Source: CBDCRK01 sp965220955 (GTDB lineage Bacteria; Desulfobacterota; Binatia; Bin18; CBDCRK01). From it: a DNA stretch of 64,000 bases. The stretch lies in assembly GCA_965220955.1 (NCBI GenBank), contig CBDCRK010000036.1, positions 1 through 64,000 of the forward strand, written 5' to 3'. The notes under the pieces are model-generated. The model was not told the origin of the DNA and did not search any database. It saw nothing but the letters and a program-made list of their open reading frames with translations. This document shows positions 17,644-26,550 of this stretch, piece by piece; the first letter of the stretch is position 1, and the number at the start of each line of letters is the position of its first letter. Position numbers and translations under genes: made by a program.

Positions 17644-18378
17644 TCAGCCCTTCGACACACATCTCATAAAATTCCGCAAACAACCCTGGGCCTGGGGGGT
17701 GTCTCGCAGACCAGAGAGAATCCAGTCTTTGACCGTCTGATCCGCAGGACAACTGGGAAATACCTCAGGGGGAAGAACCGAGGTAAGAGCATCCACTAAC
17801 CTCTCCATAATGCTGGGAGTGAACTCGGGGTGAAACTGGGTGCCCCATATCCTCTCCCCTAGCTTAAAGGCCTGGATGTGCCAGTGAGAGTTCTGGGCAA
17901 GCGGGACCGCACCTGGAGGAAGCTCTGTCACAACATCACCGTGAGTCTGCTGGGCAGAGAAGTCGGTCGGTAGGCCGGTAAACAGAGGGTCACCGCGACC
18001 TTCAGGGTTTAAAGAAATGGAAACGGTTCCCAGCTCCCACCCCTGCGGGCATTTCTCGGCTTTCCCGCCAAAGGTCTGCGCAACGAGTTGGTGGCCAAAA
18101 CAAATCCCGTAGATAGGAGTTTCCCTATCTGCTGTTCGCCTGAGAAAATCCTCGCTTTTCCTAATCCATTCGTCTTCATCATATACGGACGCCGCCGAGC
18201 CAGTAACAATCACTCCTCTATATTCGGGCTCGGGCAGAGGCTCTTTGCGGGCGTCGATAACAACGAACCGCTCTTCTTCTCCGAGCAGGTCCAGGAATGC
18301 CCGCTCATAGGGGCCATGCTTTTCCGTTACTTTCCGGGATAGCTCACCGGTTTTGAGGATCAGGACCTTGTTCTTCAC
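17644..18378 (-). CDS. Class I glutamine amidotransferase (GMP synthase-like)
   Basis: 244 residues from a GTG at 18378 that follows AGGAGG. A stand-alone GATase1 domain has the nucleophile in YGICFGHQL (near residue 94) and the catalytic histidine and glutamate in TQFHPEF. The IVTGSAASVYDEDEW motif is typical of the GMP-synthase-like/YfeJ group, which hydrolyse gamma-glutamyl compounds or act as unassigned amidotransferases. There is no synthase domain or partner beside it, so the substrate is unknown. Confidence 0.8.
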   Translation of the reverse strand: MKNKVLILKTGELSRKVTEKHGPYERAFLDLLGEEERFVVIDARKEPLPEPEYRGVIVTGSAASVYDEDEWIRKSEDFLRRTADRETPIYGICFGHQLVAQTFGGKAEKCPQGWELGTVSISLNPEGRGDPLFTGLPTDFSAQQTHGDVVTELPPGAVPLAQNSHWHIQAFKLGERIWGTQFHPEFTPSIMERLVDALTSVLPPEVFPSCPADQTVKDWILSGLRDTPQAQGCLRNFMRCVSKG

Positions 18379-18449
18379 AGGCTTCCTCCTTAGCGTCTAT
18401 ACGATACCTAACCCAAAACCTAACCCAGGATGCCTTCGGTGAGTCTATA

Positions 18450-18495
18450 TAGGACCCTCACCCCAGCCCGCTCCCGCTGCCTTGCGGGAGCGGGA
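18450..18495. repeat. GC-rich palindrome
   Basis: An 8-bp perfect stem gctcccgc (18470-18477) / gcgggagc (18484-18491) is preceded by ccctcacccca, like the element at 10773. It lies between the stop of the FAD oxidase gene and the amidotransferase start. No T-tract follows on the minus strand, so repeat is a better label than terminator. Confidence 0.55.
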
Positions 18496-18531
18496 GTATA
18501 GGCGGCCAAGCCTTTGAGTTTCCTCTCCCCA

Positions 18532-19911
18532 TCAAAGATCCAGTTTCCCTGGATTGAGGATCCCGTTTGGGTCCAAGGTTCTTTTGATCTGCCGCATGAC
18601 CTCGAGACCATAACCATGCTCTCTAGCAAGAAGAGAAGCAAGCTTTACCCCTACACCATGGCAGTATTCCATGGATCCACCCATATCCTGAACTAGCATG
18701 AGAGCTTGAGTGACAGCTTCTCTAAAAGCCTCTTTTCCTTCGGGCTGCTGCTGTTGGAATACAATAGAAAAAAGTTCGGGATGGGTCCAGAGCCCGGTTT
18801 CTCCAATGCGAATACCACTTTTGCCAAAGATCTCTAGACAGCGGCGGCGATAGGCAAGTACCTGAGAGATGGGCAGAGCAACGTGAAGATACTCTGTGCT
18901 CAGCTTGGGAGGAGGTTCCTTGAGCCGTTGAGGCCGGGTACGCTTATACCAGTCAGCAATCGAGTGACGTTCTTTCCAGAAGCGCTTGGCTTTCCTGTCA
19001 GGCTGGCGTACTCCCCTTCCCTTCTCGCAGACTTCCTCACACCGCTTGGTTTCAGCCTGGGCTATCTCATGGGTACCCTCGAACCCAATATAGAGATCTG
19101 CCGGGCCTTCATCCTCACCACTGCTATCACCGTAGTCAAGGAGTGAAGGCTTTAAGCCGAGGTGGAAAAGACGCACAATAGCGGCGAAGCCTGTCTCGAA
19201 GTTAGGAAACTGATAGGCCTGGAGTAGACGTTCTTCTGGAACTGTAAAGACGCGTAGGGTGACCTGGGTGATGACTCCAAAACAGCCTTCCGTTCCAATA
19301 AAGAGACGATAGAGATCAAGGCCCGTGGAGGTTTTTTGCACTGGCCGGGTGCTGACGCACTCACCCATAGGCAGAACCGCCTCCAAGCCAAGGACCTGGT
19401 CGCCCATGGACCCATACTTGCCACCCATGTACCCCAGACTGTTGGTCGAGATGGTCCCGCCCACGGTGGCTATGGAAACGGTCCAGGGATCATGTCCCAG
19501 CATCAGTTCTTGGCTTCTGAGTTCTTGGTTCAGATCATTCAGGACTACCCCGGCTTCCACACGCGCGGTCAGATTCTCAGGGCTGACTACCAAGATGCGG
19601 TTCAGGCTTTTAAGATCAAGAACAATCCCCGGCCGCAGGCTCAGGGCCCCACCCATAAGCCCAGTGCCACCTCCATAAGGAACAATCGGGACATGATGCT
19701 CATTGGCCAATCGGAGCAGGGTTGATACCTCCTCTGCACTCTGCGGACAAATCACCGCCCAGGGCAGCTGCACCTGACCCTTTAGTGAAGATGGCATCCG
19801 TCCCTCAAATAGGGCATCACGAGCAAGATCCTCCAACACCGCTGGAGCGGTAATAATTTGATCGGGTTTAAAAACCTTTCGTAAGATAGTGAGGAATTTT
19901 GTATTGCTCAT
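18532..19911 (-). CDS. FAD-binding oxidase, GlcD / D-2-hydroxyacid dehydrogenase type
   Basis: 459 residues from the ATG at 19911. A PCMH-type FAD domain shows PYGGGTGLMGGAL and a DPWTVSIATVGGTISTNSLG block; the C-terminal cap ends IKRTLDPNGILNPGKL as in GlcD, D-lactate and alkyl-DHAP oxidases. It should oxidise a 2-hydroxyacid and pass electrons to a flavin acceptor. No glcE or glcF neighbour is present. It starts 25 bp after a lipoprotein gene and is likely co-transcribed with it. Confidence 0.85.
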   Translation of the reverse strand: MSNTKFLTILRKVFKPDQIITAPAVLEDLARDALFEGRMPSSLKGQVQLPWAVICPQSAEEVSTLLRLANEHHVPIVPYGGGTGLMGGALSLRPGIVLDLKSLNRILVVSPENLTARVEAGVVLNDLNQELRSQELMLGHDPWTVSIATVGGTISTNSLGYMGGKYGSMGDQVLGLEAVLPMGECVSTRPVQKTSTGLDLYRLFIGTEGCFGVITQVTLRVFTVPEERLLQAYQFPNFETGFAAIVRLFHLGLKPSLLDYGDSSGEDEGPADLYIGFEGTHEIAQAETKRCEEVCEKGRGVRQPDRKAKRFWKERHSIADWYKRTRPQRLKEPPPKLSTEYLHVALPISQVLAYRRRCLEIFGKSGIRIGETGLWTHPELFSIVFQQQQPEGKEAFREAVTQALMLVQDMGGSMEYCHGVGVKLASLLAREHGYGLEVMRQIKRTLDPNGILNPGKLDL

Positions 19912-19936
19912 AGCATGTTGTGGTTTAAGGCTTCTA

Positions 19937-20281
19937 TTATTCCTGGACCGTCTGCTCTCTGAGCCGGCGGATAGCTTCGGTTTGCTCCTTCTCAACTTGC
20001 CGCCGTAGCTCTTCCCCCGGGGTCCTGGCCGAAGCCTCTTGGCCAAACAACCCGCCGACTGTTCGCCTGAGGCGTTTGGCGAATCGCTGGTAAAAAGGAT
20101 CCTGGCTAGTCCTCAAATCAGGCTTACTGTCCCGCCCGAAAACCTGACGGAGTTCCTGGGAGAGGCTCTTCTCTTCAGGCACAGCGTACGGCCGGTAGGG
20201 ACGTTTCTCTATTCTGGTCACACACCCCGACAGCAAGCAGAAAAGCAAAGATATGGCTAAAGCGCATTTCCAGTCCTTCAT
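19937..20281 (-). CDS. Small putative lipoprotein
   Basis: 114 residues from the ATG at 20281. The N-terminus MKDWKCALAISLLFCLLSGC is a lipoprotein signal with the lipobox LLSGC. The mature part is highly charged, with an Arg/Glu-rich predicted helix at the C-terminus. No family is recognised. A longer reading from 20359 would bury the signal and is rejected. Confidence 0.65.
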   Translation of the reverse strand: MKDWKCALAISLLFCLLSGCVTRIEKRPYRPYAVPEEKSLSQELRQVFGRDSKPDLRTSQDPFYQRFAKRLRRTVGGLFGQEASARTPGEELRRQVEKEQTEAIRRLREQTVQE

Positions 20282-20345
20282 CCTGCTTGTTCCCTGCCCC
20301 CTGACAATGCTTACCTCGGTTCGTCTCTTATGATAATTGGGAATA

Positions 20346-20960
20346 ATGGCAACGGACATATCAAAAGGACCTCCCCTTCTTTTTTGGGAGAAAAAAAACT
20401 CTGTTAACCTTGCTCATGTCCTAACCTGTCTACGCCTGGTTTTGACCCCGGTCTTTATTTGCCTGTTAGAGTCTGGCGCCCAGGGATTCCATCCAGGGAT
20501 TGTTGCCGTGGCTTTCCTTACCTTTGCTCTGATCTGTGGGAGTGATTATTTTGACGGCCCCCTGGCCAGGTACCTGGGACGGGATTCCGACCTGGGGAAG
20601 GTCTTTGACAACCTGGCTGACATCACTTTTCTCCTTGTCACCCTTGCCTACCTAGTCTATCGTGGAGCCGTTCTCCCCTGGATTCCGCTAGCAATAGCCT
20701 TTGCTTTTCTGCAGTATACAGTTGATTCCCGGTTTCTCTCCCGCAGCCACCGCACGGTGGTCCTCATCTCTAACCCCATAGGCCACTGGGCGGGCATTCT
20801 CAACTACACTTTTGTTGGCATCTTTTCCCTGGATTTTGTTTTGCAGCACCGCTTCCTGCCCTGGCTATTGCAACTGTTTCTCTCCCTTTTTTGGTTGGCT
20901 TACCTGCTTGTGGCAATGGTGGTACGGCTCCGGTTCTTCTTGCGGTCCTATAATCGCTAG
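20346..20960 (+). CDS. CDP-alcohol phosphatidyltransferase family membrane protein
   Basis: 204 residues, about six transmembrane helices. The full CDP-alcohol signature DG(x2)AR(x8)G(x3)D(x3)D appears as DGPLARYLGRDSDLGKVFDNLAD near residue 70. Such enzymes join a CDP-activated lipid to an alcohol, for example in phosphatidylglycerophosphate or inositol lipid synthesis; the alcohol cannot be told from sequence. It is divergent from the lipoprotein gene and convergent with the flippase-like gene at 21006. Confidence 0.85.
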   Translation: MATDISKGPPLLFWEKKNSVNLAHVLTCLRLVLTPVFICLLESGAQGFHPGIVAVAFLTFALICGSDYFDGPLARYLGRDSDLGKVFDNLADITFLLVTLAYLVYRGAVLPWIPLAIAFAFLQYTVDSRFLSRSHRTVVLISNPIGHWAGILNYTFVGIFSLDFVLQHRFLPWLLQLFLSLFWLAYLLVAMVVRLRFFLRSYNR

Positions 20961-21005
20961 GGCGTGCGTCCTTATGCCTTGGCCGGCTTCGGCAACGTGC
21001 CTGGC

Positions 21006-22004
21006 TCAGGTTGTCTGTGGAACCTCGCGCCGCGCCCGGGCAATTTCGTTAACCGAGACCCCAGCCAGGGATAGCGCCACAAGACCCTGGGCAACCAGGG
21101 TAGAGAGCTGGACTGCGTTTAACACCAACCCGTATGCTAACGCGTCTGGTTGTGGTACACCAAACAACCCCAGAGCCAGCACACAAGCGTATTGATAGGT
21201 ACCAATCATTCCCGGCGCCTGTGGCAGTGCCGTGCCAAAACCAATGAAGATAAAAACAATCAGTGCTGCGCTGAAGGGAGCATCAAACTGGAATGCCAGG
21301 ATCATGATATAGCTTGACAGAATGGGTAAGAACCAGAGACCGAGTGAGACAAAAAATACGGCCACCACCAGCCTAGAGTCCGGCAAGATGCGCATCCCAT
21401 CGATCAAAGATCGTAACACCCGCAACAGCCCCGTACCAAACCGGGAGGGCAGATAGCGAACCACCCAACGGTCGAAAAACGCCTCTCCTCGCCACCAGAG
21501 GAGAATAACCAGGGTTACCAGAATCACCGTGGCAACGGCGGGAACCGTGGCCCCACTCCGCACCCACGTTGGCAGATTAGCTGCTGTCAGCAACCCCACA
21601 AAGATGTAGAAGACAATAACAATCGAGTCCATGGTCTTCTCGATCAGAAGGTTGCCAACAACGTTGGAAAATGTGACCGTTGAGCGTCGCGAGAGCAGCC
21701 AGGGACGAACAAACTCCCCCAGCCGAACTGGCAGGAGGTTGATTGCCATGTAAGCAATGCTGGTTACAAGCCAGAGCCGCCAGAGGCCAATGCGTTCCAG
21801 GGGCCGCAGTTCCAATTGCCAACGCCACGCCCGCATGACCTGTATAAGAAGGCTGACGGCAATTGCCGGACCTAGCCAGTTGAAGTCAAAGCGATTAAAG
21901 GCAGCACCCAGCTCCCCAAGGGACACATTGCGGGCGGCAAGGTAGAGGAAAAGACCACTGATGACTAGACTGAGGAGGACGTTCAACGTTGTACGAGAGC
22001 GCAT
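21006..22004 (-). CDS. Lysylphosphatidylglycerol synthase TM-region / UPF0104 family protein
   Basis: 332 residues with about eight hydrophobic helices. The early NWLGPAIAVSLLIQVMRAWRW segment, the LPVRLGEFVRPWLLSRR segment and the late FGTALPQAPGMIGTYQYA block are hallmarks of the LPG_synthase_TM (flippase-like) family. No catalytic synthase domain is attached. It may be involved in lipid or glycolipid handling in the inner membrane. It lies 24 bp downstream of the CoA-transferase gene on the same strand. Confidence 0.85.
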   Translation of the reverse strand: MRSRTTLNVLLSLVISGLFLYLAARNVSLGELGAAFNRFDFNWLGPAIAVSLLIQVMRAWRWQLELRPLERIGLWRLWLVTSIAYMAINLLPVRLGEFVRPWLLSRRSTVTFSNVVGNLLIEKTMDSIVIVFYIFVGLLTAANLPTWVRSGATVPAVATVILVTLVILLWWRGEAFFDRWVVRYLPSRFGTGLLRVLRSLIDGMRILPDSRLVVAVFFVSLGLWFLPILSSYIMILAFQFDAPFSAALIVFIFIGFGTALPQAPGMIGTYQYACVLALGLFGVPQPDALAYGLVLNAVQLSTLVAQGLVALSLAGVSVNEIARARREVPQTT

Positions 22005-22028
22005 AAAATACCCTGGACCCTGAGCTTC

Positions 22029-23231
22029 TTAGATCACTCCCTGGCTCCTTAGGTCTGCTATGTCTTTCTCTCTCATGCCCAGGCGATTGCCGTACACTTC
22101 GGTGTTGTGTTGTCCTAGGCAAGGGGCAGGATAACGAAGCTCCCAGGGGGTAAGGGAGAATTTATACGGAGCACCGGGGTATTTCAGTGTACCCGCCTGT
22201 GGGTGAGCCATTTCAGCAAAAAAGCCTCTGGCGTTAAGGTGCTCGGAGGCAAGCAGGTCTCCCATAGTTGAGACTGGGGCAAAGGGAACGCGGCGGGCCT
22301 GCGCCTGGTGATAGACTTCCATCACTGATTTGTTGCTGGCCCAGTCTTCCAGGAGAGATTTCAGGGCATCCCAGTTGACCGAGCGAGAGAGGAAGTCCTG
22401 GAAGATGTCGGCCTGTGCCCACTCAGGATTGCCCATAACCTCCACTGCGTTTTTCCACTGGTGGTCCTCGACCGCTAGCATATAAATATACCCATCGCGG
22501 CAGGCAATAACGTCTTGGGGAATAAGGCGAAAACCCAGGCGAGAGGCGATGTTCTGGCCGTAGGGCCAGGAGATAAAATTGTTCTCCATAATGGCTACTA
22601 GACACTCCTGCGCCGAGACGTCAATATGCTGCCCTCTGCCGCTGGTGAGGCGGCCGAAAAGCGCTCCTAGAGAGCTAATGGCGGCGTTGACTCCGGCCTG
22701 AAACCCGGCTTGTTGACCAAATGCCTTAAGCGGTGGGAGGTCGGGCCTGCCTGAAGCCCCGCTGAGATAGGTAATCCCACCCGCACTCCATGTGGTAAGG
22801 TCGTGAGCACGGAGATTACGATTAGCACCAGTCTGGCCAAAGGGAGAGATCGAAGTCATCACTAGACGAGGATTAAGCTGGTGTAGCTGCTCAAAGATAA
22901 GACCCAGCTCAGGCATAAGGGGGGGAGGGTAGTTGTGAATGAGCAGGTCAGCGTCTTGCAAGAGACGGCCAAAGATCTCCTGGCCTTTCTTGGTACGCAG
23001 GTTAAGGGTTACACCCAGCTTGTTGGTGTTAAGATAGAGAAAAAGGCCACTCTTCTCAGGATGGGGCACTGCCTGGGGATAGGGACCACGGTGCCTGGCT
23101 TTGTCTCCTTGCGACTCCTCTATCTTAATGACCTCGGCTCCCATGTCAGCCATAAGCTTGGCAGCATAGGCAGCCGAGGCCAGGTGTCCGCACTCAATAA
23201 TCCGTATCCCGTCTAGGGCATGTTCCGACAT
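22029..23231 (-). CDS. CaiB/BaiF family (class III) CoA transferase
   Basis: 400 residues from the ATG at 23231, which follows an AAAGGAGGAGAG site; I reject an upstream reading to 23294. Family features are the N-terminal MADMGAEVIKIEE, the LNLRTKKGQEIFGRLLQDADLLIHNYPP region, and the C-terminal LGQHNTEVYGNRLGM. The expected catalytic aspartate could be the one in NLRAHDLTTWSAG but this is uncertain. The substrate acid is unknown. It is divergent from the paired decarboxylase-family genes, suggesting shared control. Confidence 0.87.
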   Translation of the reverse strand: MSEHALDGIRIIECGHLASAAYAAKLMADMGAEVIKIEESQGDKARHRGPYPQAVPHPEKSGLFLYLNTNKLGVTLNLRTKKGQEIFGRLLQDADLLIHNYPPPLMPELGLIFEQLHQLNPRLVMTSISPFGQTGANRNLRAHDLTTWSAGGITYLSGASGRPDLPPLKAFGQQAGFQAGVNAAISSLGALFGRLTSGRGQHIDVSAQECLVAIMENNFISWPYGQNIASRLGFRLIPQDVIACRDGYIYMLAVEDHQWKNAVEVMGNPEWAQADIFQDFLSRSVNWDALKSLLEDWASNKSVMEVYHQAQARRVPFAPVSTMGDLLASEHLNARGFFAEMAHPQAGTLKYPGAPYKFSLTPWELRYPAPCLGQHNTEVYGNRLGMREKDIADLRSQGVI

Positions 23232-23326
23232 CTCTCCTCCTTTTGACTCTTGCGCAACAGATCTGATACTAGTCAAGCGACCTTTGTCCTGCAAGGGTCA
23301 TATTTCAAACCCAGGAGGATCACACT

Positions 23327-23698
23327 ATGGCTAAGTCAGAACGGTATGAAAAGGGAGTGGCAAGGATGAAGGAGCTCTTCGGCGTAGAGCCCAGGCCGGG
23401 CATGATGAACGAAGACTTCCTGCAAGTTACAGTAGAAAACCTCTTTGGCGATATTTGGACCCGGCCGGAGCTAGAGCTGAAGGAGCGCTCGATGATCACG
23501 GTGGCCGCGCTCACAGTGCTGGGTCGCTCGCCGGAGCTTAAAGGCCATCTGCGTGGCGCCCTCAACATTGGTATTAGCCGAGAGAAGATTAATGAGATGA
23601 TGATTCACCTAGCCCATTACGGCGGTTGGCCAGTAGGGGTGAACGGTCTGCGCATAGCCAAAGAAGTATTTGACGAAATTGACAAGAAGCAAGAGTAG
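23327..23698 (+). CDS. Carboxymuconolactone decarboxylase family protein, copy 1
   Basis: 123 residues, a single CMD domain with ELKERSMITVAALTVLGR and INEMMIHLAHYGGWPVG, the 4-carboxymuconolactone decarboxylase-like form without the CxxC of AhpD peroxidases. A strong GGAGG precedes the ATG. It may act on a small-molecule catabolic intermediate, but no other beta-ketoadipate genes are near. Confidence 0.87.
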   Translation: MAKSERYEKGVARMKELFGVEPRPGMMNEDFLQVTVENLFGDIWTRPELELKERSMITVAALTVLGRSPELKGHLRGALNIGISREKINEMMIHLAHYGGWPVGVNGLRIAKEVFDEIDKKQE

Positions 23699-23749
23699 GC
23701 GCTTGTCTGTTCTATTAAAGATCATATCGCAAATGAGGGAGGTCTCAGT

Positions 23750-24124
23750 ATGGCCAGATCAGAAAGGTACGAGAAGGGGGCAACAAGGTCCAAAGATCTC
23801 TTCGGCGCAGAGCCTAGGGCGGGAGCACTCAATGAGGACTTCATGCAGATTACCATGGAGAACCTCTTTGGTGATATCTGGAATCGCCCGGGATTAGAGT
23901 TAAAGGAGCGGAGTCTCATCACCGTAGCGGCGCTAACGGTCCTGGGTAGGGAGCCCGAGCTTAAGGTTCATCTGCGCGGTGCCCTTAACGTTGGCATCAA
24001 CAAGGAAAAGATAACTGAAATAATGATCCACCTGGCTCACTATGGTGGGTGGCCAGTGGGCGTAGCTGGTCTGCGGGCGGCTCAGGAGGTGTTCGAGGCG
24101 GTAGAGAAGAAAAAAGGGGCGTAA
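23750..24124 (+). CDS. Carboxymuconolactone decarboxylase family protein, copy 2
   Basis: 124 residues, clearly a tandem paralogue of the preceding gene (same MARSERYEKG start, ELKERSLITVAALTVLGR and IMIHLAHYGGWPVG blocks), separated from it by 51 bp. The two may form a hetero-oligomer, since CMD proteins assemble as trimers or hexamers. A perfect hairpin follows the stop. Confidence 0.87.
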   Translation: MARSERYEKGATRSKDLFGAEPRAGALNEDFMQITMENLFGDIWNRPGLELKERSLITVAALTVLGREPELKVHLRGALNVGINKEKITEIMIHLAHYGGWPVGVAGLRAAQEVFEAVEKKKGA

Positions 24125-24135
24125 GGGCATTTCCC

Positions 24136-24175
24136 AGAGGAGGGGAATCCCCTCCTCTATGCAAAGCCGTTTTTA
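24136..24175. terminator. Bidirectional rho-independent-type terminator
   Basis: A perfect 10-bp stem, agaggagggg / cccctcctct with an aat loop (24136-24158), lies between convergent genes. A T-run (24171-24175) follows about 12 bases later on the plus strand. Confidence 0.6.
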
Positions 24176-24212
24176 TAGGCACAAGCCGGTAGCTCTCGCT
24201 GCTGCTCTGAGG

Positions 24213-25094
24213 CTATGCGCGTAGCATGACAAGTCCATCACGTATAGCTGGGCCACCCTCGGCGCTATGGACCTCAAAGCTAACCACATCTCCGTCGGCC
24301 GTTTTCTCACGAGAGAGAATTCGTACAGATATTTCCGAAGGCATGAATACCATGGCGCCGAAGCGGCCGGTAACTCGTTGCACAAGCTCTGGGTTGTTGT
24401 TGGCTTCGATTTCGACAATTCGCGAAATGGCTAAGGCCAGGGTGGCCGTTCCATGGAGGATAATCTTCGGTAGTCCGGCTTGTGCTGCAACAGCTGCGTC
24501 CGTATGGATTGGGTTCCAAATGCGGGCGCACTCTGTGTAGACATGAGCGGCCATTGCCGAGACAGGAACAGAGACCTCAGCCCGTGCCAATGTGCTTGTA
24601 GTAACCGGGCTAGGTAGCCTGGGGATGTCGGCTGCTGGGCGGTCAGAGCCCGCTATTTCTACTCCCCGGTATAGGGTTCCATACCATGTAGTGCAGACCG
24701 GGGCTCCGACAGCGTCCGTTGTATCCACGCGAGTTACCTGATAAACGCCCGGCTTGCGTTTCTCCACGCCAACAATGGTTGCGCGAGTGGTCAGACGATC
24801 TCCTGCCCGCACTATGCGATGGAGAAGGAGGTCGTGGGTAGCATGTACGCCACGTAGGCCCTCGTCTGTTGTGAGGGACTCGGTTCCTGGGAGATTGCGG
24901 GCGGCAACCACCACTGGCCACTCAAAGCAAACTGGAAAGAGGGGATGGGTCACAACACCCTCAGAGCGTTGGGTGTCCAGGTAGCATGGCAGCGTGTCGC
25001 CCAGACCTGCCGAGTAGGACATGGTCCAGCGAGCGTCGATCTCCTGGGTAAATGTTTCTCCTGAGACTCCAACAAGTGACGAATTTAAAGGCAT
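24213..25094 (-). CDS. MaoC-type enoyl-CoA hydratase, double hot-dog
   Basis: 293 residues. An N-terminal degenerate hot-dog part is followed by a C-terminal MaoC domain with the hydratase-2 motif RIWNPIHTDAAVAAQAGLP and then ILHG, containing the catalytic Asp/His pair in modified form (NPIHTD). It should hydrate a trans-2-enoyl-CoA in acyl-CoA breakdown. The length fits two-domain fungal/actinobacterial-like MaoC proteins. It is monocistronic and convergent with the CMD pair. Confidence 0.8.
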   Translation of the reverse strand: MPLNSSLVGVSGETFTQEIDARWTMSYSAGLGDTLPCYLDTQRSEGVVTHPLFPVCFEWPVVVAARNLPGTESLTTDEGLRGVHATHDLLLHRIVRAGDRLTTRATIVGVEKRKPGVYQVTRVDTTDAVGAPVCTTWYGTLYRGVEIAGSDRPAADIPRLPSPVTTSTLARAEVSVPVSAMAAHVYTECARIWNPIHTDAAVAAQAGLPKIILHGTATLALAISRIVEIEANNNPELVQRVTGRFGAMVFMPSEISVRILSREKTADGDVVSFEVHSAEGGPAIRDGLVMLRA

Positions 25095-25164
25095 AGCTAC
25101 ACTCCTATACTTAAAAAATCTTTGGTCAGATCAAGCGAAAAATCACTTTTATACCTTTCTTCTG

Positions 25165-25181
25165 CAGCTTTTGCAAAGCTG
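25165..25181. promoter_or_regulatory. 7-bp inverted repeat upstream of the MaoC gene
   Basis: The arms cagcttt and aaagctg around tgc lie about 70 bp upstream of the MaoC start and about 180 bp past the M19 stop. It could be an operator or a weak stem; there is no other support. Confidence 0.25.
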
Positions 25182-25357
25182 GCAAAAATACTCATATTTC
25201 GACAGTCGGCCCTCGAGTTTTATGCATTTTTTTCAGCACCTGCTGGGGTGCTTAATGAGCCGGTACCTTTAGGACCAAGAGAATCTGCCGCTGTAACGGA
25301 GTTGGATTGGTTAGGTAGTACTCGGGCGGTTTGCTCTTATGTTCCATCGTGATGTTG

Positions 25358-26338
25358 TTACTCGCCCCAAACCTCTTTGAGCACCGAGACCCAGTTCTCA
25401 CCGATGACCTTGCGAATCTTGGTCTCGGACCAGCCCGCCTGCTCCATGGCGGCGGTGAGGTTGGGAAAATCGCCGATCCTGCGGATGCCCTCGGGGTTTA
25501 CGATTTCGCCGAACTCGGTGAGCCTGCGGGCGTTGCCTTTGTCATGGGTGATCCACTCGAAAAAGGGACGCTCGTGACCCTGGGTGAAGTCAGTGCCAAT
25601 ACCAACGCAATCCTCGCCGGCAAGGTTGATCACATAATCAATAGCCTCCACATAATCGTCCACTGTGGACCCAATTCCCTTCTTAAGAAACGGCGGAAAC
25701 ATGGTCACGCCGATGAAACCGTTGTGGTTGGCAATGAACCTGAGCTGCTGGTCCGACTTATTCCGGGGATGCTCTTTGAGCCCGGCAGGCAGGCAGTGGG
25801 AGTAACAAACCGGTTTCTTGGAGGCCAGGATGACGTCCTCAGAAGTCTTGGCTCCAACATGTGAGAGGTCGCACATAATGCCGACCCGGTTCATCTCGGC
25901 CACCACCTCGTGCCCGAAGTCAGACAGCCCGCCGTCCTTGGACTCGTAGCAGCCGGTACCGACCAGGTTCTGGGTATTGTAGGCCATCTGGACAATGCCA
26001 ACGCCGATTTCTTTGAACAGCTGGATATAACCGAGTTGGTCTTCAAAGGCCGAAACATTCTGAAAGCCCAGGATAATACCGGTCTTATCCTCGCGCTTAG
26101 CACCTTGGATGTCCTTGGTAGTATAGACCTGAAGAATCAGGTCGTCATGCTCTCGGAACCACTTCTTCCACCTGGCAATATTGTTCATGGTTGCCTGGAA
26201 GCCCTCCCACACCGAGCAGGTGCAGTTAGCTGCGGTCACACCCCCACGCCGCATATCCTCGAAAACCTCACGGCTCCAATTGGCAACAATGAGGCCGTCA
26301 AAAACAATAGCGCTTTTGTGTAATTCGGTTGTGTTCAT
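25358..26338 (-). CDS. Peptidase M19 (membrane dipeptidase) family protein, altered metal site
   Basis: 326 residues, the usual size of M19 renal-dipeptidase-like zinc enzymes. The barrel landmarks MCDLSHVG (His), VCYSHC (His) and VGIGTDFTQG (Asp) are present. However the N-terminal HxD metal motif (normally DGHNDL) reads FDGLIVANW, and the bridging glutamate position reads GFQNVSAFED with Gln at the expected place. It may bind one metal or use other ligands, so it is best called dipeptidase-like. It has no signal peptide and is therefore probably cytoplasmic. Confidence 0.75.
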   Translation of the reverse strand: MNTTELHKSAIVFDGLIVANWSREVFEDMRRGGVTAANCTCSVWEGFQATMNNIARWKKWFREHDDLILQVYTTKDIQGAKREDKTGIILGFQNVSAFEDQLGYIQLFKEIGVGIVQMAYNTQNLVGTGCYESKDGGLSDFGHEVVAEMNRVGIMCDLSHVGAKTSEDVILASKKPVCYSHCLPAGLKEHPRNKSDQQLRFIANHNGFIGVTMFPPFLKKGIGSTVDDYVEAIDYVINLAGEDCVGIGTDFTQGHERPFFEWITHDKGNARRLTEFGEIVNPEGIRRIGDFPNLTAAMEQAGWSETKIRKVIGENWVSVLKEVWGE

Positions 26339-26403
26339 AGGCTTATTCTCCTGTGGCGAAGACGCATAACCCTGTTTATTTAGCTACCGCAAATTGTTGC
26401 TGC

Positions 26404-26550
26404 CTAGTGGCGCTCATAGAGGGTGATTCCTTCTCTAGAGATACGGGCTTTCGAGAGGAGAGCGTTAAGAAGGTGCGTCTCGCGGACCTCCATCAACCGG
26501 TGGTAGAAAGTGATTTGAAGATGGGGTTCAGGGGTCTCGAATTGGCTCAC
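26404..26550 (-). CDS. Possible 48-residue reading frame coupled to the methyltransferase
   Basis: A GTG at 26550 overlaps the methyltransferase stop (GTGA) and opens a frame of 48 codons ending with TAG at 26404. The peptide, with a LMEVRETHLLNALLSKAR segment, has a protein-like composition with heptad-like leucines. Nothing else supports it. It may be a remnant of a longer C-terminus or chance. Confidence 0.25.
   Translation of the reverse strand: MSQFETPEPHLQITFYHRLMEVRETHLLNALLSKARISREGITLYERH

Noticed and set aside
20346..20960. PgsA as the name of the CDP-alcohol phosphatidyltransferase
   Set aside because: The signature proves the family but not the alcohol substrate; naming it pgsA would overreach.
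24136..24175. Hairpin as a riboswitch
   Set aside because: It is a simple perfect stem between two convergent stops, better explained as a terminator.
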